Both the position numbers and the translations under genes were made by a program. A stretch of DNA of 45,263 nucleotides. Origin: CAZZDA01 sp964652585. Lineage in GTDB: Bacteria; Patescibacteriota; Patescibacteriia; UBA1544. Within the stretch, counting starts at the first letter, position 1, and each line of letters starts with the position of its first letter. The stretch lies in NCBI GenBank assembly GCA_964652585.1, contig CAZZDA010000004.1:1-45263 (forward strand), given 5' to 3'. This document shows, piece after piece, positions 23,618-33,769 of this stretch. The notes under the pieces are model-generated. The model did no database searches. It saw only the letters and a program-made list of their open reading frames with translations, and was not told the origin of the DNA.

Positions 23618-26600
23618 CTAGAAATTCGGCAACAAGTTTTTCCACTTAGGCAAGTAGGAGCACGCGCGAGCTTGCGATTCAAGCGCGTTTCCAGTAATAC
23701 CTCCCGCGACACTTTCCACCTTATAGACATATCGTGTACTGCCGTCAAGTGTTGGATCCTGATCAATCCAACGTATTTTTCCGGCAACGGTTGTACAATC
23801 CAGTGCATTACCACATGTACCGTCAGCATTATCAGTACCATCCACCAAAGGCGGGTCGGTATAATCAGTATCGGTGAGCAATTTTCTGGAAATAGTGTAT
23901 CCTTCAACACCTGCATCCTCATCCCACTCAAGCGTTATTTGATCCGGACACTGTTCAATAGCTCGTAAACCTTGCGCCGCTTGCGCGCAAGCGGCGGCTT
24001 GTATCGACATTACGGCTGATGGCGCGTCACCGCGAGTATTATGCGCTACCACTTGGTAGTTATAGTCCGTCCCCGGTGTAATAACCGTGTCCGTAAACTC
24101 GGCAAGCGACGTTGTTTCTTCGCGCAAAAGCACGCTGGTTGCATCGGTAAGCGGATCACAAGATGCGCCTTCACAGCGATAGAGCCGGTGGCTTTCCGCG
24201 TAGTTTGGCGAAGCGATTGTCCAGCTGACCGTAATTCTATCGCAATACGTTTGCACCTGTACATTCACCGCAGTTGGTGCGTTCGGTTCCGCCGTGCAGA
24301 TAGGGGGTTTCATGGCACATGCTCCGCTCACCGCACACGTAGAATCCTTCTGCCCTCCTCCGCCGCTAGCAACCACCCAAAAATCATATACTTCTGCGCT
24401 ATTTAAGCTGTCGGTTGCAGCAGAAAGGATATAAGGATCTCCGCTGATACCAGCGGGATCCGTGCAACCAACTCCGCCCGCATTACTCCAATCATTCAAG
24501 CACGGTGTAAACGAACCGGATGACCCACCGCCGGTTTGTGCATAATGAACCGCATAGTTATTTGTGTTCGTGGTGTCATTCCAAGTAAAAGTCATTTGAG
24601 GTGTATCGCTTCCCGTACCAACACAACTCTTTTGCACGAGATCAAGCGTAAAGGGATCTGGCAAAGGAAGACAGTTGGGCGCTTGTATATTATTTTTCTC
24701 CCACAACACATCCGGATTACCGCTCTGACCAAAATATCCGATAACTTTGTATGTATACCATTCTCCGGGATATACACCGCTATCTACATAAGGATTAGCA
24801 TCGGTTCGCGGTTCACCGCTAAATTCCAGTAAAGACAGCTTGCGACAATACGTGCCTTCCAGCGCACCTCCCGAACAGTCGCTTGCGGCCGCGCATATCG
24901 TGTAAGAATCCTCATACGTTTGAGAAGTCGTATTATAGCAGTAGCCAGAGATTGCCGGATGTGCATCGCCAAACCATTCTTTGTAGAGTAAGTAGTATTG
25001 ACTGGGGTCATCTTCACCCGCTTCCTGCCACCATATTGAAATGGCCGGAGCGGACGTTCCCGCGCTGCAGTTGTCTGTCAGGCGCAGTTGTGCTGTTGGA
25101 GATGCGCCGGATTGTCCGAAATACCATTTACTGCCATTTTGTTCAGACGCCTCATCGCATGAAGCAACAATATCAGGATATGGATCCGATGTCTTGCTCA
25201 CAGGAACGCTTTGCACTTCATAGTGATAGGTCACTCCTTCCTGCGGGCCGCCATCCACATATGCGAGTAGAGTATTTTCAGGAATAGTTATCGTACCGCC
25301 ATCCAATGTCTTGAGTATGGATGGCACTCCTCCAGTGTGCCTCACCACTTGATAGCCATCAACACCTGCCAGATCCTGCCATATTGATTCTACTCGCGGT
25401 GTTGTACCAATGCACATTTGCGCGGACGCGTGTACAATATCACCTAAACCGCAAGCGCTCAAGGTAAGCGTGGTCGCGGAAGCGGTTGGATATGACGTGC
25501 CTGCAGCCGGACCTCCGACATACGTATTGAACGGTATGACCGTATACTCATAAAACGTGTTTAATGCTACGTCGTCATTGCTGGTAAAACCGCCATTGTG
25601 GTTTGCTTGGGAATTTACCAGTGTAAATTCATAATCATCAGACGCGTTCTTGCCAACACTTGCAAAGGTTTTATACACACTGCCATTTTCAGGGAAAGGA
25701 ATGTACGCGCAATTGGTACCGCCTGCTTCGCATCGCTGCACCATAAAGCCATAGTACGCGCCATGAGTTACGTAATCCGCTTCTAACGCATCGGGAACGG
25801 TAACCGTTAGTGTCACACCAAAATCAACACCACTTACACCGCAATCAGCCACTGCCATAACGTCCAATGCAGTCGGGGGAAGCGCGCAGTCATTGGGAGC
25901 GTTTGCTCTCAATTCGTCGAGCGATGTTTTGTCCGCGCCGTTGCTTAACGCTTTAATACGGTAATAATACTCCTGTCCCAACTGTACACTTCTGTCCGTA
26001 TAGCTTTCAAGAAGCGATGTATCTATAAGATTTCCAGGATCATTTGTATCCACGTTGGGAAATTGAGCACGGTACACTTCGTAGGATAAAGCGTTTTGTG
26101 GATCTTGCCACGTTACATCAGTCTGCGAACCCTGGTCCGCGTAGTCGGCGCGGCACGAAGCGACAGCGTCAATCAAGGAAAAATCATTAGGATCGCACCA
26201 CGGCACATCAGGATTGGTTGCCACCGGCAATGATTGCGCAGGCACACCGGGACCTTCGGCTACAACATGGTAAGTATAAGAAGTATTTTGATTTATTTTT
26301 TTAACATTGCTTCCCGCATAGAGATCAGCGACTTCCGTGGGAGAAAGCGCGTAATTGTAGATACGGACATCGTCGAGTTTCCCAGGCCAATATGTGGAAC
26401 CGGCAAACTGTTTTCCAATAAGAGTATCTCTCCATGATTCAGCTACGCCTAAATCGCTCGTATGGGGTATTGACGCTTGTTCTACACTGTCTAGATAGAG
26501 TTTGAGATTTTGTTTGTCATAGGTAACCGCCACATGGTACCACGTATTCGGTAAAATAGCGGTTGGCAGGGAAACTGATGCAGAAGTGTCGGTAACAATA

Positions 26601-29600
26601 TGAGCAATAATCTTTCCTGCATCAGGAGCACTCTCACCCGAGGTCATCGAAAATCTCTTGTATCCACCATGATCAATAATACCTTTCCAACTAGATATAG
26701 AGTCCATATAAATCCATATCGACCATGATGCTGTTGGCGAGCTATATTCCGGATCTATAATCTCCATATAATCATTTACTCCGTCAAATTCAAGCGCTGT
26801 ATCAGCTTGCCCTCCATATCCTGCAGTAGCAATTGGACCATTTATCAGTACACCATCATTTCCCTGTCCGCTTGCGTCCGGCACGGCAGTCCCTACAATA
26901 TCTGCCGCATCAAATGTCCAGTAACCAACCAGTCCACCCGTATCTGTATAGTTGTAGGCGGTATTCCCATTATCAGCCAATGTATAAATAGGCGCTGAGA
27001 CATCATCTTCACGATATAGTTTATAGGTTACTCCCGGTTGTGCTGATGGAACGGTCCACTGAACTGTTACCTTTGGTATTGGTCCCACGCAAGATCCCGT
27101 TACTGCAGTAATGGTTGGTATGTACGGTGTACATGCTGGAGTGGTGACAGGTGCGGCGGTTGTGATGCCGCTCGGACCGGCTGTGCCAAGCGCCTTTATT
27201 CCATAAGTATACGTGGTATTTGAATTTAGTAACGGATCGCCATCTTGCCAATTTGCCTGCGCGATAGTTATTTTGTCAAAGAGAAGCGCTCTATCTGTAT
27301 TGGCAGCATAGTAATTGCACCTTTGTTTAGAAACATGACCGCAAGCAATATGGAGCTGATCAGCACCATCTGTTACTGTAGAACTTTTACGGTGAAGCTC
27401 CCAAGTTTCTGTTGTCAAAGGTGGATTATTGTTATTAGAGCTTCCGTAGAGCCAAAGAAGGGGTGTGGGAGGTGAATTAGAATTCTGGCTATCAAGGAAG
27501 AAATTTATATCTTGCGGGTATTCTGAACCTATATTGTGCTCAAGATAATTCCTTGCATGAATAATGAATTCATAAGGACCATTACTTGGACCAAAAGTGT
27601 GAGTATAGTATGACCCGTATTCATTGGTGTTTGTCCCGCTATACCACATGCCATACCCAATACGCCTCACACTCCTGCCATCTATAGATACATTAGTCGC
27701 TTTATCAGATGCCGCTCCTGATATCGGCAGAAAGATCTCTCCTTCTATCATACTTGCTGTTACCACCGTTGCCGAGTTTACCGTTGCAAGTGGTACTGCA
27801 TTACGAGTAATTTCGTAGCTGTCCGCCCAAGTAGCGTCCGGATCCCACACGAGATCAATCACCGGATCTGCCGCATTGCATGATGCGGTTACCTGAACGA
27901 TATCCGGCGCGACCGGCGTGCAATGCGCCGCGATTACTTGTTGTGGTGCTGACTTTGGACCTTCCAAACCAAGCGGCCCCACCCCTTGCACACGATAGTT
28001 GTAGGTTGCACCACCTGTGAGAATGCCATCCGTATAGCTTGTGTCCGCCGTGTCATCAACAGATGTTGGTGTTGCGGGTTCCGTTTCCGTTGAGAGCCAC
28101 TTATAGATATTGTAACTTGCAATGTTTGTAGTATCCACACCTGTCCAGTCAAGCACCGCTTCGCTTGTCTGGCTAGTACATTGTGGAGTCGGTACGGCAA
28201 GAGGCGGAGTATCAGGGAGGGTGCAATTAGCAATGAGAGAAGGGTTTGGTGTTGTGCTGTCCACGGAAACCGTACCAGTCCACGCACGCACATAATACGC
28301 GTAGGTGTCATTATTGGTTATTGCGTCATCCGTATAAGCAGTACTTCCGGAAGGGCGTGTTCCTATGCTATTATACGCACCGCCATTGGTTGAACGAAAT
28401 ATCTCGTAGGAATCCACTCCTGTCTGTGCTGGCCACGAAACAACGATACGCGGCGTGTTTTCAGCAAGGCAAGAGCCGAAAAGACTGACAGCAAACTGGC
28501 AAGGAAGTGTTGTAACAACTTGGGACCCTGAGCAGTACTCCCCCAAGCTGTAACCCCCAACCGCGCATACATGGTACGTATACGCGGTTTGTTCCGCAAG
28601 AGCGTTATTCACGTACGTCCCGGGTAATCCAACAGTGATCACCGACACGCCATCTCTATAAATTTTATAATTTTCCGTATTTTGCCCGCCGCTTGAAAAC
28701 GCCACGCTAACGCTATCGCACGCGGGGGTAAGGCTGTCCAAGGTTGGTGTGTCAGGCAGGCGGCAGTCAATGGAGCTTGTCTTTGGTGTTCCACCGTCAG
28801 ACTGTCTCGTTCCAGCTGCATTATTTGCAACGATGAGATAAGTATGTGGTGTACCATCAGCCGTAACTGTTGTGTCAGGGTAATCTGTAGGTGTTATATG
28901 ACCTGTAACAATCGAGCCCGCGTCACGTTCAATATCATAGTCAATAGCACCTAAACTATCCGTCCAGTCAAGTGTTACTTGTGGAGACCCAACTGCTATA
29001 CATGTCTCACCCGTAATAGTTAAGTTAAACCCTCCCGGCGCGCACGCATCTATGGTGAGAGGCGAGGGTATATGATACGTCTTAGCGCTCCACACGTTAT
29101 TGTGCCCCTGTACCGCAATGTACCAGCTATAGGTGTTGCCCACCGTAAGTGATGGATCATTGTCTTGTACACTAACCGGTACTGTTGGATTGAGATACAC
29201 CTGTACGTCATCATCCACACCGGGGTTTACATCATCGGTTCCGGGAATTGTATCTTCAGCTCCAACCACGCGCCACACTCCGTAATTTTGAATTTGATTA
29301 TTCCCTTCTGATGGAGAGGCAACTGAGGTAATTTGCGCATACGGCGTAGAACCGCTACACTCGCTCGTTACGGTTAGGTTCGCGGCAGGTTGCGGTGTGG
29401 TACAGGTATACGTCATTACCGGACTTGCCGCGGTTGTTTTGTCATATCCTGTATTTGTACTCTTACTTTCCGCGCGCACATCATAGTTGTAAAGCGTATT
29501 TCCCGTAAGAGAGCTATTAGTAAAGGATCTTGCGGTAGCGGTAAGAAGACCTGGAAGATCAGCACCGTCGCGCACTATGGTAAAGCCGTCTAGATTCGTC

Positions 29601-32244
29601 TCATTTGCCATCACCCAGTCAATCTTCACTTCGCTTACATTCCCCGTACATTGCGGTGTTGCCGTAACCCCTGTTGGCGTTGCCGCATCACACCAGTCAG
29701 CAATAACATTCTGTACGGTCAACGGATTACTTTGTATCGTTCCCGCGACTGCGTATGCGGTATAGGTAAATGATTGCCCTTTGTCAGCTTCATTGGTAAT
29801 GGCGTGCAGACTAGCGGTGGGTAGAGCCGGATTGCTATAGATCGGCGTTACAAGATCGTCGCTGCGATAGACTTCATAATGTGTTACATTGGAAGAGGGT
29901 GTAGAATCCGTTGCATCCAATAACACTTCCGCCGTTTGTTCCGCGCATTGCGCTGTTGCGGTAAAGCTATCCGGCGGATCCGGTTTGGCGCAATTTGCGG
30001 CAGTAATATTTACCGGTGCATTTGTCGCATTTGTTGTTCCCCCGCCATTAATAACCGCCTTGACCGTATAGTTGTATGCCTGACTATCGGTTAATCCGGT
30101 ATCGATAAAAGAGAGTGGTGAGATAATATTCGTCGGAGAAACTTTCACTCCATCGCGCCACACTTCATAGTAGTCCGCGTTTGCCGAAGCGTTCCAGGTG
30201 AGCGTTACTGTTGGTTGATTTTCTCCCGCACAAGATGTTGTCAGAGGTTCATTGACCGTAAAACCAAGTGGCACCGTACAATCAGGCGTCGTGACAGGGA
30301 CAATATTTGATATTGCCATGCCTCCCGGACCATACGCCTCAACTTGATAGCTGTAATTAGCTTCAGCCGCAACAGTTGCATCGTTATAGTTTGTTATGGT
30401 GCTTGGCCGTATGGCAATAGCATCCCACACACCTTGTGTACGTAACACCCTATAATGCGAGACATTGCCACCTCCCGTCCAATTGAGCTGCACTTGCGGT
30501 GTTGTGCCATTACATGTCACATCGGTTTGCAAAGGAGAGGGATCTGCGGGTACTGACGGCATGGTTGCACACAAATTCGGCAAAAGAGAAGAGGTTTGTC
30601 CAGAAGACGCAAAATCAACACCATTTGCGGCCAATGCTGTCACTGCATAACCATACGACGATCCTGCTTGTAACTGATTTGCTATTGTATCGCCATCTGG
30701 TACCATGCTATTTAAACGGTTAAATATGGTTGTGGAAGGATCAGGATCAACGAAAGTACGAGTTGGCAAGGGAATAGGATTAGTTTCGTATTCACTGACC
30801 GTATAGGAGGAAGTAATGCCAAGAGGAGAAGGGTCCACCCATAAAATGGTAAATTTCGGCGTGTTTACTGCCTCGCAGGNNNNNNNNNNNNNNNNNNNNN
30901 NNNNNNNNNNNNNNNNNNNNNNNNNNNNNNNNNNNNNNNNNNNNNNNNNNNNNNNNNNNNNNNNNNNNNNNNNNNNNNNGGAGAAGGGTCCACCCATAAA
31001 ATGGTAAATTTCGGCGTGTTTACTGCCTCGCAGGCGGGAATAACCGTTACCTGCTGCGGCGCCTGCAACGAAACCGGCGCACCACAACTTGCGGAATTAA
31101 AATCAATATTGGCAATGTTTGAAGAAAATTCCCATGCCGTACCAACGACACCAACTCGAAATTCGTAATAGTGCCCCGCTTGCTCAAACAGATCAAGCGT
31201 ACATTGTACTCCATCACAAACAATGGAAGGACTGGTAAGTGGACTAAATCCGCCCGCGTCTGCTTTTTTGTAAACGGTATAGTTAGACGTGTTAACCCCC
31301 GCGTCTGCCCAGGAAAGCGTTGCTTTGTAGTAGCCGCCGATTCCCGGAGGATATACGGAACCATCGCTGTTGTACGCGATACAGTTATTGCTGCCGTCAA
31401 GATCGGGTGTAACCGTCACAACGGGATCGGGACAAGCCGGAACGCCCGCGGTCAAACTGCCGGTTCCCGGAGATCTAGTTGGCGTATCACTCGGACCATG
31501 AGCTCTCAGATAGTAATAGTAAAGCGTATCAGGTGCTGGTGGCGAGGCGCTATAGGTATCAAGAAAAACGCAGGTGCCGCCATTGGCATCGCATTCAGCC
31601 TTGGTAACCGTACCAATTTGAGATCCCACACCAAATTCGGTATTTGCACGATACACGTCGTAGCTCGTTGCATTGAACGCCTGCCCCCACAAAATGTTCA
31701 CTGCCGCATCCGCTCCGCCCGCGGTTTCAATGCCCGCGTCAACACATGCGCTTGCGTACGAAAGCGTGGTAGTTCCCGGAGGCGTGCAGTTATCAGTGGT
31801 AATGGTAGTGACTCCCGCGCCAAGAGTGGAGTCGTAATCGGCAGGTTCGTTGCTATGTAAGATAAATTTGTAATAGTAGGTAGTGGAATCGGCCGCATCT
31901 GTATCCGTGAACTGATAATTGCCGCTGCCGCCATCCGGGATTAAGCCGGCGCTTGTGCCTCCCGCCGGAAGCCAAGTAGCGTTATCCGTTGAACGCCACC
32001 ACGTAATGTTCGCTCCCGAAAGTACCGAGGAGTTAAGTGTGGTATTCCAATGCACCGTTACCGCAGATTGGCCGCTAATACATTGTTTGGAAAATGAGGT
32101 TATTACCGCCGCACCTGCCGCACGAAGAGTCCCTCTACTCAAGCCAAAAATAAAAAGACCAATACTAAAGAGCGCTGGCACCAGTAGAAATACCGCTATC
32201 TGCTTTTTGAGAGAAGGAGAGGGGTTCTGTTTTTGACTTCGCAT
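23618..32244 (-). CDS. Giant secreted FN3-repeat protein with nested LamG domain (split by an assembly gap)
   Basis: Appears as two frames because of 100 Ns flanked by a 55-bp duplication; removing 155 bases joins them exactly into 2,823 aa. N-terminal signal peptide (IAVFLLVPALFSIGLFIFGL, then a small-residue site near LRAAGA). About 22 FN3-like modules of 80-120 residues follow, each with strand patterns such as Y-x-V-Y-R and T-Y-x-Y-x-V. Most modules carry one Cys near the first strand and one at the module end, suggesting a disulfide clamp. Around residues 1450-1610 a jelly-roll-like insert, and around 1718-1930 a LamG/concanavalin-like domain (GYWTFDAAD...LDDVRIYNYAL), interrupt two adjacent modules. 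No C-terminal sorting signal. It stands among minor pilin genes where PilY1 is found in other bacteria, so a pilus-tip or cell-surface adhesin is inferred. Confidence 0.85.
30825..31034. repeat. 55-bp duplication flanking the scaffold gap
   Basis: The 55 bases at 30825-30879, directly left of the Ns, recur exactly at 30980-31034, directly right of the Ns. This is what two overlapping contig ends look like when a scaffolder inserts a fixed gap instead of merging them. It encodes one copy of the protein segment ACEAVNTPKFTILWVDPS. Confidence 0.93.
30880..30979. other. 100-N scaffold gap, probably artificial
   Basis: Exactly 100 undetermined bases inside the giant FN3 gene. Because the flanks are identical, the true gap is probably negative (an overlap); nothing needs to be missing here. 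Confidence 0.95.
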
Positions 32245-32285
32245 GGGGGAAGTATTGTTGAGGTATTGAAATTTAAATTTATTTT

Positions 32286-32315
32286 ATTGTACCACAAAAC
32301 AAGACTAAGAGCCAA
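32286..32315 (-). promoter_or_regulatory. Promoter of the giant FN3 gene
   Basis: Minus strand -35 TTGGCT (32310-32315), 18-base spacer, -10 TACAAT (32286-32291) with an extended TGG before it. The giant gene is separated from pilW by a plus-strand gene, so it needs its own promoter. Leader about 35 bases. Confidence 0.5.
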
Positions 32316-32339
32316 GAAAAAGTTCTCCACAATACACCA

Positions 32340-32368
32340 AACTTGTGTTTGTAGAGTTGTGCTATACT
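32340..32368 (+). promoter_or_regulatory. Extended -10 promoter of the 32431 gene
   Basis: TGCTATACT (32360-32368) is an extended -10. The -35 region at 17 bases (AACTTG) is poor. It drives away from the divergent giant FN3 gene. Confidence 0.45.
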
Positions 32369-32430
32369 GATATCGTACGTTTTCATTTTCTTTTCCCTTA
32401 CATTCTTAAATATTTAAATATTTTTCCCCT

Positions 32431-32979
32431 ATGTCCCTCCAAAAAATCATTATTGTTCTTATTATCATAGCGGCTATTACCGGTATCGGCACCATTAGTC
32501 TCTCGCTCATGCACAAGGCAGGAACTTTTAAACCGGAAATCGTTACACCCCTCCCTGATCGGGACATTGGTCAACAACCCTCCGTGCAACAAAAACAAGA
32601 TCCACTGACAAATACTAATCGAGATCCTGAAACACTACATGTACCCGATATGATTTTTGGTATCGTTGGCGCTGTACGCGGTATTGAAGGAAAAAATCTT
32701 ATCATAGAAGGAACGATACTTTCTGAAATACCACCAACAGGCGGTACCGATCTTTTTCAAGAAGTAAAAACAGTTGCTATTACCGACACAACAAGACTCA
32801 CCAAAACTACCTTTACAAGAAAAACTGATCTTGCCAACGAGCCGCCAAAGATGGTACCTGAGCAAATTTCCATTACCTTTGAAGCGCTTAAAGTAGGTAT
32901 GCAGATACAGGCACTTGCCGGGAAAAATATTCCCAATACACGAGAATTTACTGCCGCATCTCTTAATGTACTACCATAA
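32431..32979 (+). CDS. Membrane-anchored small protein, DUF5666/OB-like domain
   Basis: 182 aa. N-terminal anchor (IIIVLIIIAAITGIGTISLSL), a ~45-residue polar linker rich in Gln/Asp, then a beta-rich domain of ~110 residues beginning IFGIVGAVRGIEGKNLIIEG, a pattern of small OB-like DUF5666 domains. No catalytic motif. It is the only plus-strand gene inside the pil cluster, with its own promoter and terminator, and separates pilW from the giant FN3 gene. A role at the pilus base or envelope is possible, but nothing in the sequence proves it. Confidence 0.75.
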   Translation: MSLQKIIIVLIIIAAITGIGTISLSLMHKAGTFKPEIVTPLPDRDIGQQPSVQQKQDPLTNTNRDPETLHVPDMIFGIVGAVRGIEGKNLIIEGTILSEIPPTGGTDLFQEVKTVAITDTTRLTKTTFTRKTDLANEPPKMVPEQISITFEALKVGMQIQALAGKNIPNTREFTAASLNVLP

Positions 32980-32985
32980 CATCAC

Positions 32986-33013
32986 AAAACCCGACAAAGT
33001 TGTCGGGTTTTTT
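32986..33013 (+). terminator. Intrinsic terminator of the 32431 gene
   Basis: AAACCCGACAA pairs with TTGTCGGGTTT around a 2-base loop, followed by T6 in total on the plus strand. It also has A-runs on the left and so may act weakly on pilW transcripts from the other side. Confidence 0.88.
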
Positions 33014-33034
33014 ATAGCCAAAGGTGCACTATTT

Positions 33035-33757
33035 TCAAAAAGTACAACCTGTGCCGCCACTTTCGCAATATTCATACATACGAGAAGTTGTGGTTGTCTC
33101 TAAGCCGTAAGACACTTGAACACGAGCATCATTGCTTATTCCTTCAACTTCAACCACAATAGTTACATGAGGCTGCATAAATGTGATTGTTGGATTATTT
33201 GTCGGCTCAATATAGAACTCCAGTTTTGGTACGGTTCCGCTTGTACCTGTTCTTTCCGCCAGTTTCATGACATTGGTTGTTAATGACTCTACTGGATCTC
33301 CCGCATCAATAACACCGCTAAAATCCGCGTCTATTTTTTTGATAATGCAAGGACTGCTTTCAGCCGAGAGACATCCCTCTCCCATATTATTTCCAATTCC
33401 ATATTGCACGGGAATATTATTACCATCAATAAGATAGAGGGTATTGGTTGGCTGTACAAGCGGCAAGCCCCCACTCCCCGCGTATGCCGGATAATCAACG
33501 GTCATGAGACGAATGTCGCGCGCTATTTGTTCTACTGAAAATTGCAAGTCAGCAACAAGTTTTTGTCGTAATGCCACTTCTTTTTGCGCGCGTACCGATG
33601 AGAAAAAAATACCGGTTACCGCCGTGGTGGTCAGTATAAAAATCCCCACACTAATAAGCAGTTCAATGAGCGTATACCCTCCCTTGCCACGCAAGGTCAC
33701 GCCAAAATTCTTTGGTGTGAGGGTATACCCTTTTTTGTTCCATGTTCCATGTTCCAT
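33035..33757 (-). CDS. PilW-like minor prepilin (PulJ family)
   Basis: 240 aa. Class III prepilin signal with cleavage at G|YTLIELLISVGIF, Glu at mature position 5, and a long hydrophobic helix followed by a C-terminal domain with paired cysteines (EGCLSAESSPC, and YCESGGTGC at the end). The leader is unusually long (27 residues). 17 of these come from the palindromic element at 33672-33728, so a GYTL occurs twice. The first codons are built from three tandem ATGGAAC heptamers. PilW-like proteins prime pilus assembly and present the tip adhesin. Third of the three minor prepilin genes in a row. Confidence 0.85.
   Translation of the reverse strand: MEHGTWNKKGYTLTPKNFGVTLRGKGGYTLIELLISVGIFILTTTAVTGIFFSSVRAQKEVALRQKLVADLQFSVEQIARDIRLMTVDYPAYAGSGGLPLVQPTNTLYLIDGNNIPVQYGIGNNMGEGCLSAESSPCIIKKIDADFSGVIDAGDPVESLTTNVMKLAERTGTSGTVPKLEFYIEPTNNPTITFMQPHVTIVVEVEGISNDARVQVSYGLETTTTSRMYEYCESGGTGCTF
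33672..33728. mobile_element. Palindromic leader-peptide element, copy A (in pilW)
   Basis: A 57-base three-way-junction fold: outer stem GTATACCC/GGGTATAC, hairpin CCTTGC-CAC-GCAAGG, hairpin TCACGCCAAA-ATTC-TTTGGTGTGA with one G-T pair. A 49-base core (33676-33724) matches copy B at 34478-34526 in the opposite orientation at 43 of 49 positions. It adds 17 codons just before the prepilin cleavage site of pilW, in frame and without stops. Confidence 0.7.
33737..33757 (-). repeat. Three tandem ATGGAAC heptamers at the pilW start codon
   Basis: The first 21 coding bases of pilW are ATGGAAC repeated three times, so an ATG occurs in all three frames. Loss or gain of one unit shifts which ATG is in frame with the prepilin, so copy number could switch translation. 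Confidence 0.7.
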
Positions 33758-33769
33758 GATTTTGTGCGG

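Noticed and set aside
30865..31087. Two separate protein ends/starts at the N-gap
   Set aside because: They arise from the 100-N spacer and the duplicated 55 bp; the joined sequence is one continuous frame.
31171..31860. Long plus-strand ORF (229 codons) inside the giant FN3 gene
   Set aside because: It is antisense to FN3 sequence, is very rich in Arg, Cys and Gly, and has no recognisable domain or ribosome binding site.
23618..32244. A PilY1 homologue
   Set aside because: No beta-propeller-type C-terminal domain or calcium-binding motif of PilY1 is seen; only the genomic position is similar.
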